From NCBI GenBank assembly GCA_009377475.1, contig WHTY01000025.1, positions 1 to 50,414 on the forward strand: a DNA stretch of 50,414 nt, read 5' to 3'. Source of the DNA: Actinophytocola sp. (lineage in GTDB: Bacteria; Actinomycetota; Actinomycetes; Mycobacteriales; Pseudonocardiaceae). Positions 17,748-26,062 of this stretch are shown here, one piece after another. The notes beneath the pieces are model-generated. The model was not told the origin of the DNA. It saw only the letters and a list, made by a program, of their open reading frames with translations, and did not search any database. Position 1 is the first letter of the stretch. Every line of letters starts with the position of its first letter. Position numbers and translations under genes: made by a program.

Positions 17748-18595
17748 ACGTCCTCCTTGACGGGTAGTCCCAGTCCTGCCGCCAGCTGGTCGAGGGCGTG
17801 GCGCGCCAGCGGCACGTCGACACCGAGCTCGTCGGCGAGCCCGATCGCGAATCGCAGGTCCTTCTCCCCCAGCACCCGAACGTGGTCGAACACGCCGTAC
17901 CAGAAGTCGTCCGGCGCCAGCGGCGCCGAGGTCGCGCGGTGCATGATCGCACCGGGCCCGCCGGTGATCGCGTCGGTGTGCCGGACGACCCTGCCCAGCT
18001 CGACCAGGTCAAGCCCGGCGGCCTCGGCCAGCCGTTGCGCCTCGGTGGCGGCGGTAAACGCGACGAAATGCAGCAGGGTGCGAGCCAGCTTCATCCGGGT
18101 GCCCGCACCGACCGGCCCGGCGTGCACGACCGTGCCCGCCATCGCGTCGAACACCGGGCGGCACGCCGCGACGGCGTCCTCGGTGCCGCCCGCCATGATC
18201 GCCAGGGTACCGTCGGCCGCGGCCATGGCGCCGCCGCTGACCGGGGCGTCCACCACCCGCACGCCGTGGTGGCTCGCGGTGTCGGCCAGCTCGGCGGGGG
18301 TGCCCGGTGCGACGGTGGAGTGGATCGCGACGGTCAGCCCGTCCCACGCCCCGCCGATGGCCTCGCCCAGCACGGCACGCACCTGGTCGTCGTCACGCAC
18401 CATCACGCACAGCACGTCGGCGCGGGCGGCCAGGTCCGCCACACCACGAGCGGCAGTGGCGCCAGCGCCGACCAGCTCGGTGACCGGCTCGACCGCGACG
18501 TCGTGCACCAACAGCTCGAGCTCGGCCGCAGCGAGCCGCAGCGCCATTGGCTTGCCGATGGCGCCGAGCCCGACGAAGCCGACTGTGGGCGTCAC
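17744..18595 (-). CDS. 3-hydroxyisobutyrate dehydrogenase-like NAD-binding oxidoreductase (Rv0770-like)
   Basis: A 283-residue beta-hydroxyacid dehydrogenase. The Rossmann site is VGFVGLGAIGKPMALRLAAA, the substrate loop DAPVSGGAMAAADGTLAIMA, and the catalytic lysine lies in GTRMKLARTLLHFVA. Members oxidise 3-hydroxy acids or reduce small aldehydes with NAD(P). Its GTG start overlaps the stop of the SDR gene by four bases (GTGA), and its own stop overlaps the following CMD-like gene in the same way. Position between an SDR and a CMD-like protein copies the Rv0769-Rv0771 order. The physiological substrate is unknown. Confidence 0.87.
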   Translation of the reverse strand: MTPTVGFVGLGAIGKPMALRLAAAELELLVHDVAVEPVTELVGAGATAARGVADLAARADVLCVMVRDDDQVRAVLGEAIGGAWDGLTVAIHSTVAPGTPAELADTASHHGVRVVDAPVSGGAMAAADGTLAIMAGGTEDAVAACRPVFDAMAGTVVHAGPVGAGTRMKLARTLLHFVAFTAATEAQRLAEAAGLDLVELGRVVRHTDAITGGPGAIMHRATSAPLAPDDFWYGVFDHVRVLGEKDLRFAIGLADELGVDVPLARHALDQLAAGLGLPVKEDV

Positions 18596-19380
18596 GGCCG
18601 GAACACCTGGCCGCCGTCGACCGCGAGGATCTGCCCGGTCACCCATGCGGCGTCATCGGAGAGCAGGTACAGGCACGCGCCGACCAAGTCGTCGGGCTGG
18701 CCCATCCGCTTGATCGCCAGGCCGTTGACCAGGTCCTTGGCGGCGTCGCCGACCTGCGACCGGGTCGCCGCGGTGTCGGTCGGGCCAGGCGCGATAGCGT
18801 TCACCCTGATCCCCATGCCGCCGAGTTCGTGCGCCAGCTGCTGGGTGAGCCCGTTGACACCGGTCTTCGCGAGGCCGTAGAAGCCGGAGTACAGGTAGGC
18901 GGCGGTGGAACTCTGGTTGACGATCGCCCCGCCGCCGCGCTGCTGCATCTGCGGGTACACCGCCCTTGTCACCACGAGCGCGCCGTCCATGTTAACCGAC
19001 ATGAACCTGCGGTAGTAGTCCCAGTCGACGGTGATCAGCAGGTCGAACGCCATGTCGCCGTAGATCGCGGCGTTGTTGACCAGCAGGTCGATGCCGCCGT
19101 ACGCCTCGGCCGCCTCGGTAGCCATCGCCTCCGCCGACTCGGGCGATGAGACGTCGCAGCGCACGAAGCGAGCGGTGCCGCCAGCCGCCTCGATATCCTT
19201 GACGACGACCGCGCCAGCGTCCTCCTTGACGTCGGCGACCACGACCGACGCGCCCTCGGCGGCCAGCGCCTTCGCGTACGCCGCGCCGATGCCCTGTGCC
19301 GCGCCGGTGACGACCGCGACCTTGTCGGCGAACCTGCCCGCTGTACCCACGCCGTGCTCCTTGTTCCGCAGCGAACTCAT
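18592..19380 (-). CDS. Short-chain dehydrogenase/reductase (Rv0769-like)
   Basis: A 262-residue classical SDR: VAVVTGAAQGIGAAYAKALA (cofactor site), LLVNNAAIYG, the catalytic Ser/Tyr/Lys in NQSSTAAYLYSGFYGLAKTG, and the C-terminal LLSDDAAWVTGQILAVDGGQ. Asp in VVVADVKEDAG after strand 2 suggests preference for NAD. The ATG at 19380 was chosen because it overlaps the stop of the aldehyde dehydrogenase by one base (TGATG), as elsewhere in this tightly packed operon. It probably oxidises an alcohol or hydroxy acid made by the P450 pathway; this is inferred from position. Confidence 0.88.
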   Translation of the reverse strand: MSSLRNKEHGVGTAGRFADKVAVVTGAAQGIGAAYAKALAAEGASVVVADVKEDAGAVVVKDIEAAGGTARFVRCDVSSPESAEAMATEAAEAYGGIDLLVNNAAIYGDMAFDLLITVDWDYYRRFMSVNMDGALVVTRAVYPQMQQRGGGAIVNQSSTAAYLYSGFYGLAKTGVNGLTQQLAHELGGMGIRVNAIAPGPTDTAATRSQVGDAAKDLVNGLAIKRMGQPDDLVGACLYLLSDDAAWVTGQILAVDGGQVFRP

Positions 19381-20867
19381 CAGCAGCCCTCGGCGAGGAC
19401 CTTGGTCTCGAGGTACTCCTCGAACCCGGCGACACCCATCTCGCGGCCGATGCCGGACTGCTTGTAGCCGCCGAACGGCGCGTCGGCGCAGAACCACACC
19501 CCGCCGTTGACCGAGAGCGTGCCGGTACGGACGCGGTTGGCCACGGCCCTTGCGCGCTCCGGGGAGCCGGAGTTGACCGCGCCGGAGAGCCCGTACGGCG
19601 AGTCGTTGGCGATCCGGACCGCGTCGTCGTCGCCGTCGTGCGGAATCACGACCAGCACCGGGCCGAAGATCTCGTCACGCGCCACCCGCGCGGAGTTGTC
19701 CAGGCCGGTGATCACGGTGGGCTGGATCCAGTAGCCGCCCGCGAGCTCGCCATCCTTGTGGCCGACGTCGCCGCCGGTGGCGAACGTCCCGCCTTCGGAC
19801 CGCGCGAGCTCCAGGTACTCCGCGACACGGTCCCGCTGGACCGCCGAGATGACCGGCCCGCACACGGTGGCGGGATCGGCGGGGTCCCCGGTACCAATCG
19901 AGGACATCGTCGCCGCGGCGATCTCCACCGCCTCGTCGTAGCGGTCGCGGGGCACGAGCAGGCGGGTGGTGAGCGCGCAGCCCTGTCCCGCGTGGACACA
20001 CACGCTGAACGCGGCGGTGCCGACAGCGGTTGCGAAGTCCGCGTCGTCGAGCACGATCGCCGCCGATTTGCCGCCCAGCTCCAGAAACGTCCGCTTCAAC
20101 GTCGGCGCGGTGGCGGCCATGATCGCCCGTCCGGTCGCCGTCGAGCCAGTGAACGACACCAGATCGACGCGCGGATCCGTGGTGAGCAGGGTGGCGACGT
20201 CGTTGTCCCTCGGCGTGACGACGTTGACCACGCCGGGCGGGATGTCGGTGTGCTCGGCGATCAGCCGCCCAAGTTCGCAGCCGAGCCACGGGGTGTCCGG
20301 CGCGGGCTTGAGCACCACGGTGCTGCCGGTCGCGAGGGCGGGGCCGAGTTTGGCGAGGTTGAGCTGGTTAGGGAAGTTCCACGGCGTGATCGCCGCGACG
20401 ACGCCCGTCGGTTCCCGCCGCACGGTGCGGCGGGTGCGGATGCCCATCGGCTCGGCGACGCCGAGGTCGGTCTCCCACTCGTAGGTCTCGGCCAGGTCGA
20501 CCATCCACCGGAAGTACTCGACCGGCATGTCGTACTGCGGGCCGGAGGTGAACGCCGAGGGCGCCCCGGCCTCGGCGGTGGTCAGCGCCCGCATCGCGTC
20601 GGCGTTGTCGAGCAGCGCCTGGTGCAGCTGACGCAGGCACCGCAGGCGGAAGTCGAGTTCGATGGGCCAGTCGGTCTCGTCGAAGGCGCGCCGAGCGGCG
20701 GCGAGCGCGTCCTCGACGTCGGCGCCGGTGGCGTCGGGTGCCTGCCCGATCTCCTGCCCGGTGGCCGGGTTGCGGATCGTGTAGCTTCCTCGGTCGCTTG
20801 CCGCGCCGAGCTTGCCGTCGATCAGCAGCTGCGGTGGCGGGTTCACCGGTGTCCTCGGTGTGCTCAC
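19380..20867 (-). CDS. aldA: NAD-dependent aldehyde dehydrogenase (AldA/Rv0768-like)
   Basis: A 495-residue aldehyde dehydrogenase with all family landmarks: ITPWNFPNQLNLAKLGPALA, LVSFTGSTATGRAI, FLELGGKSAAIVLDDADF with the general base glutamate, and the nucleophile cysteine in VHAGQGCALTTR. It would oxidise an aldehyde to the acid with NAD. The GTG at 20867 overlaps the stop of the upstream NTF2-like gene in a GTGA and has ggaggc before it. The neighbour order cyp51-ferredoxin-aldA-SDR matches M. tuberculosis Rv0763c-Rv0769, though there cyp51 and aldA diverge. Confidence 0.9.
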   Translation of the reverse strand: MSTPRTPVNPPPQLLIDGKLGAASDRGSYTIRNPATGQEIGQAPDATGADVEDALAAARRAFDETDWPIELDFRLRCLRQLHQALLDNADAMRALTTAEAGAPSAFTSGPQYDMPVEYFRWMVDLAETYEWETDLGVAEPMGIRTRRTVRREPTGVVAAITPWNFPNQLNLAKLGPALATGSTVVLKPAPDTPWLGCELGRLIAEHTDIPPGVVNVVTPRDNDVATLLTTDPRVDLVSFTGSTATGRAIMAATAPTLKRTFLELGGKSAAIVLDDADFATAVGTAAFSVCVHAGQGCALTTRLLVPRDRYDEAVEIAAATMSSIGTGDPADPATVCGPVISAVQRDRVAEYLELARSEGGTFATGGDVGHKDGELAGGYWIQPTVITGLDNSARVARDEIFGPVLVVIPHDGDDDAVRIANDSPYGLSGAVNSGSPERARAVANRVRTGTLSVNGGVWFCADAPFGGYKQSGIGREMGVAGFEEYLETKVLAEGC

Positions 20868-21466
20868 GGTGCCTCCTGGGTGACGAACTCTCCCGCATCG
20901 ACCAGCGGCGGCCACACCGTCGACGGCAGATCGGCGAGCCGGTAGTGGCCTGGCTGGTCCATGCCGTTCAGCGACATCCGGTCCCGCAGCGCTTGCGGGG
21001 CCTTGCCGGCCTGCAGGATCGTCATGAAGGTGTGCGCGGTCGAGCCGAGGTCGAACCAGTCCCGCTGCCACGCGAAGCACAGCTGGCCCTCGTCGTCGCG
21101 ACCGATGCCGAACCAGCTGCCGCCGATGCCGGTGATCTGGTACTCCTCGCCGTGCTCGTCGAGGATGCCGCTCTTCTGCTTCCAGAAGCCGATGACCATG
21201 TCGTTGACGTCGTCGGTGACCGTGGCGACGTAGTCGTAATGCCAGCCGTCGAGGCCTGCCATCTCGGTGCCGAGCGCGTAGTCGCGGATCTCGTCCCTGC
21301 CGACCGTCATGAAGTGCTCGTCCGGGGTGTACATCCAGCCGTACGTGGCGTCGGCGGCGTAGAACTCGGCCAGCTGGCCCCAGTTCCTTTCCCGTTCCGC
21401 GACGCGGTTCGCCTCGAGCCAGCGCGTCCAGAACTCGTCAAGCGAGGCGCGGGTCGCCACAGCCAT
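20864..21466 (-). CDS. NTF2/SnoaL-like protein of unknown function
   Basis: A 200-residue protein. RNWGQLAEFYAADATYGWMY and GRDEIRDYALGTEMAGLDGW are typical of SnoaL/NTF2-fold proteins (polyketide cyclase, steroid delta-isomerase, hydroxylase-subunit relatives), here with an extended C-terminal half. It stands between the cyp51 ferredoxin and aldA, so it may act on, isomerise or bind the P450 product; no catalytic residues can be assigned with certainty. ATG 21466 has ggagg upstream and was preferred to the TTG at 21481. The stop overlaps the aldA GTG. Confidence 0.75.
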   Translation of the reverse strand: MAVATRASLDEFWTRWLEANRVAERERNWGQLAEFYAADATYGWMYTPDEHFMTVGRDEIRDYALGTEMAGLDGWHYDYVATVTDDVNDMVIGFWKQKSGILDEHGEEYQITGIGGSWFGIGRDDEGQLCFAWQRDWFDLGSTAHTFMTILQAGKAPQALRDRMSLNGMDQPGHYRLADLPSTVWPPLVDAGEFVTQEAP

Positions 21467-21499
21467 CAGCGCATCCTCCAATGCCGTTCGTCGTCTCGG

Positions 21500-21694
21500 T
21501 TAGTCCTCGATGGCGAGCGCCATCGTGGGGCAGTACTTCACCGCGGCCGCCACCTCGGGCCGTCGCGACTCGTCGGGATGCACGTCGAGGATCCGGACCT
21601 GGTTGGTGTCCTTGTCATAGGCGAACACCTCTGGCGCCTCGACCTCGCACATCGCGTGCCCCTGGCAGAGGTCGTAGTCGGCACTGACACGCAT
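21500..21694 (-). CDS. 3Fe-4S ferredoxin for CYP51 (Rv0763c-like)
   Basis: A 64-residue ferredoxin. The motif DLCQGHAMCEVEAPEVF with a distant KYCPTMAL gives Cys-x2-His-x2-Cys ... Cys-Pro, in which histidine replaces the second cysteine; this is the [3Fe-4S] pattern of actinobacterial P450 partners. It would carry electrons from a ferredoxin reductase to CYP51. It begins six bases after the cyp51 stop and closely resembles Rv0763c, the known partner of M. tuberculosis CYP51. No reductase gene stands next to it. Confidence 0.93.
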   Translation of the reverse strand: MRVSADYDLCQGHAMCEVEAPEVFAYDKDTNQVRILDVHPDESRRPEVAAAVKYCPTMALAIED

Positions 21695-21700
21695 CGCCGC

Positions 21701-23092
21701 TCACCTCCCCGCACGCCGCCGGTAGCGCACCCGGCAGGACTGTTCGAGCTGAATGACCATCTTCGAGCAGTCGTCGCGATAGGACTCGGACGGCTGCGAC
21801 ATCTCGAACTCGTAGTCCCGCAGCAGCACCGAGAAGATCGCCTTCAGCTGCATCATGGCGAACGCCGATCCGACGCAGCGGTGCCGTCCCGCGCCGAACG
21901 GGATCCAGGTCCACCGGTTCAGCAGGTCCTCCTGCCTCGGGTCGACATAACGACCGGGGTCGAAGGCATCCGGGTCGGGGAAGTCGTCCGCGATCCGGTT
22001 CGACACCCTCGGTGTCGCGCCGACCATCGCGCCCGCTGGGACGAGGTGGTCGCCGAACTGAACATCCTGTTTGGCCACTCGCAGCAGCAGGATCAATGGC
22101 GGGTGCAGCCGCAGCGTCTCCTTGATCACCGACTCCAGCCGGGGAATCGACCGCAACGCCTGGAAGGACACCTCGGCGCCGTCGGCGTAGATCTCGTCCA
22201 GTTCGGCGACGACGTCAGCCATCGCGTCCGGGTGGCGCATCAGCTCGATCAGTGCCCAGGCGGCGGTGCCCGAGCTGGTGTGATGCCCGGCGAACATCAT
22301 CGAGATGAACATGCCGGTGATCTCGTCCGCGGAGAACTGCGGCTCGCCGTCGTCGCCGCGCAACGAGATCAGGACGTCGAGCAGGTCGCGCTCCTCCTTC
22401 GGCACGGTGCCGCGGGCGGAGCGCCGGTCCATGATGTCCTGGACCAGCCCCACCAGCGTCTGCCGCGCGGCGTCACGCCTGCGGAAGCTGTCGATGTCGG
22501 CGTAGGGGTCGACGTACGCGAGCGCGTCCGTTCCCCGCTCCAGATCGTGGTAGTGGTGCGCGAACCGGGAGTCCAGCTCCTCCCGGAACGGAGCGCCGAT
22601 CAAGCAGGACGACGTCGTGTAGATGGTCAGCTCGGCGAAGAAGTCGAGGAGGTCGATCTCGCCATCGTCACCCCAGGCGGCGACCATGCGGTTCACCTCC
22701 CGCTCGATGGTCGCCGCATGGCCCTTCATCTGCTCACCACGGAGTGACTGGTTCTTCAACATCTCTTTGCGCCGCTCCGATGAGGCGTCGAAGACGACGC
22801 CCTTGCCGAAGATCGGCGTCATGAACGGGTACGCCTCGCCCTGGTCCAGCACGTCGTCCGGCGCCCGGAAGAACGTCTCGTTCAGCTCGGCGCCGCTGAC
22901 CAGCGCCACGTCCTTGTCCGCGAGCTGGAACCGGCCGAGGTCGCCGCATTCGTCGCGGACCCGGTGCAACAGCGCGATCGGGTCGGTGCGCAGCTCCCGC
23001 AGGTGGCCGTGTGGGTCGTCGGGGAACCGCCGGGACACCTCGGGGATGCCGTCGAGCGATGCTCGGACGCTTGCGCTGTCGATGCTGGTCAT
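21701..23092 (-). CDS. cyp51: Sterol 14-alpha-demethylase CYP51
   Basis: A 463-residue cytochrome P450 with very strong similarity to M. tuberculosis CYP51: DPIALLHRVRDECGDLGRFQ, AYPFMTPIFGKGVVFDAS, GMFISMMFAGHHTSSGTAAW (oxygen-binding helix), KETLRLHPP (ExxR) and FGAGRHRCVGSAFAMMQLKA with the haem cysteine at residue 406. AYPFMTPIFG and GHHTSSGTA are CYP51 signatures. The enzyme removes the 14-alpha-methyl group of sterols in three oxidations; the natural bacterial substrate is uncertain. ATG 23092 follows ggaggg. It is the first gene of an overlapping operon down to 17358, and the operator pair at 23134-23164 precedes it. Confidence 0.96.
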   Translation of the reverse strand: MTSIDSASVRASLDGIPEVSRRFPDDPHGHLRELRTDPIALLHRVRDECGDLGRFQLADKDVALVSGAELNETFFRAPDDVLDQGEAYPFMTPIFGKGVVFDASSERRKEMLKNQSLRGEQMKGHAATIEREVNRMVAAWGDDGEIDLLDFFAELTIYTTSSCLIGAPFREELDSRFAHHYHDLERGTDALAYVDPYADIDSFRRRDAARQTLVGLVQDIMDRRSARGTVPKEERDLLDVLISLRGDDGEPQFSADEITGMFISMMFAGHHTSSGTAAWALIELMRHPDAMADVVAELDEIYADGAEVSFQALRSIPRLESVIKETLRLHPPLILLLRVAKQDVQFGDHLVPAGAMVGATPRVSNRIADDFPDPDAFDPGRYVDPRQEDLLNRWTWIPFGAGRHRCVGSAFAMMQLKAIFSVLLRDYEFEMSQPSESYRDDCSKMVIQLEQSCRVRYRRRAGR

Positions 23093-23133
23093 TGACCCTC
23101 CACGGACGTGTCGTTCCTGATCCGACAATCGAC

Positions 23134-23164
23134 TAGACACTTGTCCAGATTAGAACATGTTTCC
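23134..23164. promoter_or_regulatory. Tandem operators before the cyp51 operon
   Basis: TAGACACTTGTCCA at 23134-23147 and TAGAACATGTTTCC at 23151-23164, spaced 17 bases start to start, just as at 17244-17274. The surrounding bases also match. I infer joint control by a TetR protein recognising TRGACA-N2-TGTCYA and by a KstR-like protein. Confidence 0.75.
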
Positions 23165-23218
23165 ATTCTTGACAAGGTGCGCCGGGGCCGCGGCGGCGAG
23201 GGCGCCACCCCAGCGGCC

Positions 23219-23788
23219 CTACGGCTGGCACACCCGGCACGGCGTCAGGTTCGCGGCGTGCTCCCCTGCCGGGTGCAGGTCGTCGCGGTGCGCGATGAGC
23301 GTGCAGTCGCGACGGTGCAACGTAGTGCCCTCTCCAGCTGTTACCGCCACCCCGGCGTCGCCATCCGCGACAGTCGCGGCGCGCGACGTCACTTCGGCCA
23401 GCACGAGCAGAGTGTCGGCGAGCCGCCGAGAGGACTCGCGGCCGTCGTCGGCGATGCGGGCCAGCCACGCACCGAAGTAGAGGAAGCCGCCGCAGAACGT
23501 CAGGCCGAGGCCGAACAGCCCGCCGGAGACGAGGTACGAGATCTGGTCGTACTGGTACGGCGTGTTGGCCGCGCCGTACCAACCGAGCGCGATCACGACC
23601 AGCCCGAGCGGCAGCAGGATCGCGCCCGCCCAGAACAACACCACCTGCAGAAGCCGGTAGTGGCTGTTCCGCAACGGGGCGCCGCCCGACCTGCTGTGCG
23701 CACGGGGCAGCGCCATCGTCGCGGTGCTCGCGGCCGAGGAACTTCCGGACGTCGAGTGCGCGGCATTCGTGGAAAGCGTTGATGTCAT
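23219..23788 (-). CDS. Small membrane protein with a C-terminal Cys/His cluster
   Basis: A 189-residue protein of no family I recognise. The Ser/Ala-rich start is followed by two membrane segments (LLQVVLFWAGAILLPLGLVV; LVSGGLFGLGLTFCGGFLYF) and a cytoplasmic tail with HRRDCTLIAHRDDLHP and LTPCRVCQP. The Cys-x2-Cys plus His/Cys spacing could bind a metal, as in Ada-like zinc sites. It starts three bases after the stop of the surface-anchored protein gene, so it is probably the last gene of the transporter operon. ATG 23788 is the only reasonable start. Confidence 0.75.
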   Translation of the reverse strand: MTSTLSTNAAHSTSGSSSAASTATMALPRAHSRSGGAPLRNSHYRLLQVVLFWAGAILLPLGLVVIALGWYGAANTPYQYDQISYLVSGGLFGLGLTFCGGFLYFGAWLARIADDGRESSRRLADTLLVLAEVTSRAATVADGDAGVAVTAGEGTTLHRRDCTLIAHRDDLHPAGEHAANLTPCRVCQP

Positions 23789-23791
23789 GGC

Positions 23792-25357
23792 TCAGACCTT
23801 TCTGAGGTCGGGCAGTCCACTGCGGAGGCCGTGCGGGCAGGTGGCGCCGCCGCCCAGCGCGAGCGCGCCGAGTTTGCGCAGATAAGTACCGGCGAGCGCG
23901 GCCAGCGCGAGGGCGCCGAACAGCAACGCCCCTGGGATCGAGAACAGCGGCGGCAGCCCGGCGGATGCCCGCTCCGGTTCGGCGTTGGCGACGGCGGGCG
24001 CGGGTGGTCCACTGGCCGACGCGGGTGCGGACGCGCTAGCCGCCGCAGGGGTCGAGCCCGTGGCGGGTGGGTCGCCGCCAGCGGTGCCGATGTCCGCGGG
24101 CGGCGCGGCTGACGGGCCACCGACTTCGGGGCCAGGCAGCGGGATGTCGATGCCCTGCACGGTGTCGACCGCACTTCCCGCCGTCCCGAGATGGATAACG
24201 AACCGGGGCGCGAACTTGAGCGCCGCGCCGAGCAGGCTCTTCAGCTCCCCGGCCTGGTCGGGCAACTGGTTGATGAGTTCGGCCAGCAGGTCAAGTGGCA
24301 GCGTGTCGAGCCGGTCCCGCAACACCGCGGTGTCGACGTCGACGATCAACCCCTCCGACACGCTGGACGCCTTGTCGCCGCTGACGTTCCTGTCCGGTTT
24401 CGGCGCCGTGATCGTCACTCCGAGCTGGTCCAACAGCTTGGCGGGATCGTCCGGCAGCCCCGGGAGGCGCACCCGTTCGCCAGCTGCGGTGACGCCGCCG
24501 GGACCGACCGAGAACTCCTGGCCCAGGACGCGCAGCGTGCCGTAGCTGGCGCGACCGGACGACCTACCCTCGGCGCCGTCACTGCCGCTGACGGCGGTAG
24601 CGGTGACGCCCGACACCGTGATAAGGCCGCCCAGTAGACGCGTGTCGCTGAGCTGCGCCCGTGACCTGGTGACGACGTCACCGTCGGACCGCGTCGTCTC
24701 GCTGGTGGCGATGTACCCGCCGACGTCGACAAGCGCGGCGAGCCGCGACGGGATCTGGCACTCACCTGCCTCGTCGCTCTGCTCCGTGCCGGATTCCCCA
24801 GACGACCGCTCCACGATCCCCGGCAACCCCGGCAGCTCCGGGCGCCGGTCACCCTCGCCTGAACCCTGCGGCTCGACCTCGCAGTTGGAGGAATACCCCT
24901 CCCGCGCGACCGTGCGGTCAGCGGTGGCGCTGGTGCGCATGACCGTGCCGGGAATCGGTTCGTCCGACTCGTGCCTCGGCCCCGACGGGTGGCTCGAGTT
25001 CACCTGCAACGGATACCCGTCCCCGGCGATCGGCTCGGCCAGCTCCGGCGGCAGCCCGAAGTTCTCGATGACGGTCCGGAAACCTTCCCCCATGAAGTCA
25101 CCGGGCCACAGGAAGCTGGCACGACCCCGCGAGAGCGAGCTGTCCGCTTCCACGGTGGCGTAACCGAGCATCAACCGAAGCTGTGGGGTCACTGGCACCG
25201 GAATCGTCGGCTCGTAGACGTCGATCTGGACGGGACTGGCCGACGCCGTGACGCTGTATCCGCTGAATCCGGGCTCGTCGGCGCGCGCCGGCAGCATTCC
25301 GCCCGTCAACCCCAGGGCGAGTATGACTAAAGACGTCTTCAGCAAGGGCCGTCTCAT
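23792..25357 (-). CDS. Secreted, C-terminally membrane-anchored protein linked to the ABC transporter
   Basis: A 521-residue surface protein. It has a signal peptide (SLVILALGLTGGMLPARA), a large beta-rich extracellular part, then a long Ala/Pro/Ser linker (DPPATGSTPAAASASAPASA), a single membrane helix (LFSIPGALLFGALALAALAG) and a short Lys/Arg-containing tail. Two cysteines, SNCEVEPQ and AGECQIPS, may form a disulfide. The architecture resembles choice-of-anchor type actinobacterial proteins; no enzyme motif is visible. Its ATG overlaps the stop of the LivF-like gene (ATGA), with ggagg before it, so it is translationally coupled to the transporter. A role in holding or presenting the transported ligand is inferred. 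Confidence 0.8.
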   Translation of the reverse strand: MRRPLLKTSLVILALGLTGGMLPARADEPGFSGYSVTASASPVQIDVYEPTIPVPVTPQLRLMLGYATVEADSSLSRGRASFLWPGDFMGEGFRTVIENFGLPPELAEPIAGDGYPLQVNSSHPSGPRHESDEPIPGTVMRTSATADRTVAREGYSSNCEVEPQGSGEGDRRPELPGLPGIVERSSGESGTEQSDEAGECQIPSRLAALVDVGGYIATSETTRSDGDVVTRSRAQLSDTRLLGGLITVSGVTATAVSGSDGAEGRSSGRASYGTLRVLGQEFSVGPGGVTAAGERVRLPGLPDDPAKLLDQLGVTITAPKPDRNVSGDKASSVSEGLIVDVDTAVLRDRLDTLPLDLLAELINQLPDQAGELKSLLGAALKFAPRFVIHLGTAGSAVDTVQGIDIPLPGPEVGGPSAAPPADIGTAGGDPPATGSTPAAASASAPASASGPPAPAVANAEPERASAGLPPLFSIPGALLFGALALAALAGTYLRKLGALALGGGATCPHGLRSGLPDLRKV

Positions 25358-26061
25358 GCCGCACCTCCGAGGATGACGTCGACCATCGTGTCGCGGATCT
25401 CGTCGGGCTCGCCGGTGGCGACGACGCGGCCGCCGGACATGACGGCGACGTAGTCGGCGACCCGCAGCGCGGTGTTGGCGAACTGCTCGATGCACAGGAT
25501 CGAGACACCGCTCGCGGCAATCGCGGCGACGATCTCGTACAGCTCGTCGACGACGAGCGGTGCGAGGCCCATCGACAGCTCGTCAAGCAGCAGCAGCGCA
25601 GGGTCCGACGCGAGGGCACGCGACATCGCCAGCATCTGTTGCTCTCCGCCGGACAGTGTGCCCGCCAGCTGGGACCGGCGTTCGTGCAGCCGAGGGAAAT
25701 GGCTGAAGGCGACGTCAAGCACCGCGCCGGTGGCGACCCCGGCGTAGGAGATGAGTCGCAGATTCTCCTCGACGGTCAGGTTCGGAAAGATCGCCCGGCC
25801 TTCCGGGATGGTGCAGAGCCCGAGCCTGGCCAGCTCGTCCGAGCCCGCGTCCTGCACGTGCACACCAGCGAGGTGCAGGTCGCCGCTTGTCGGCTTGTGC
25901 TGCCCGCTGACGCACTTGATCAGCGTGGATTTGCCGGCCCCGTTGGGGCCGAGCAGCGCGACGACTGCTCCCTTCGGCACCCGCAGATCGACGCCGCGCA
26001 GCACCTCGATGCGACCGTACGCGGCGTGCAGGTCGATGGCCTCGAGCATCGGGACCGCCAT
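25354..26061 (-). CDS. livF: ABC transporter ATP-binding protein, LivF type
   Basis: A 235-residue ATPase with Walker A GPNGAGKST, the signature LSGGEQQMLAMSRAL, Walker B LLLLDELSMGLAP and the H-loop region. Length and order identify the LivF member of branched-chain amino acid type transporters. It energises uptake together with the LivG-like protein and the fused permease. One base separates it from the LivG gene. ATG 26061 was used because the conserved strand LEAIDLHAAYGRIEVLRGVD follows directly. Confidence 0.92.
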   Translation of the reverse strand: MAVPMLEAIDLHAAYGRIEVLRGVDLRVPKGAVVALLGPNGAGKSTLIKCVSGQHKPTSGDLHLAGVHVQDAGSDELARLGLCTIPEGRAIFPNLTVEENLRLISYAGVATGAVLDVAFSHFPRLHERRSQLAGTLSGGEQQMLAMSRALASDPALLLLDELSMGLAPLVVDELYEIVAAIAASGVSILCIEQFANTALRVADYVAVMSGGRVVATGEPDEIRDTMVDVILGGAA

Positions 26062-26062
26062 G

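Noticed and set aside
20738..22747. A plus-strand open frame of 669 codons opposite aldA, ferredoxin and cyp51.
   Set aside because: Antisense shadow of strongly conserved minus-strand genes; no family features or ribosome site.
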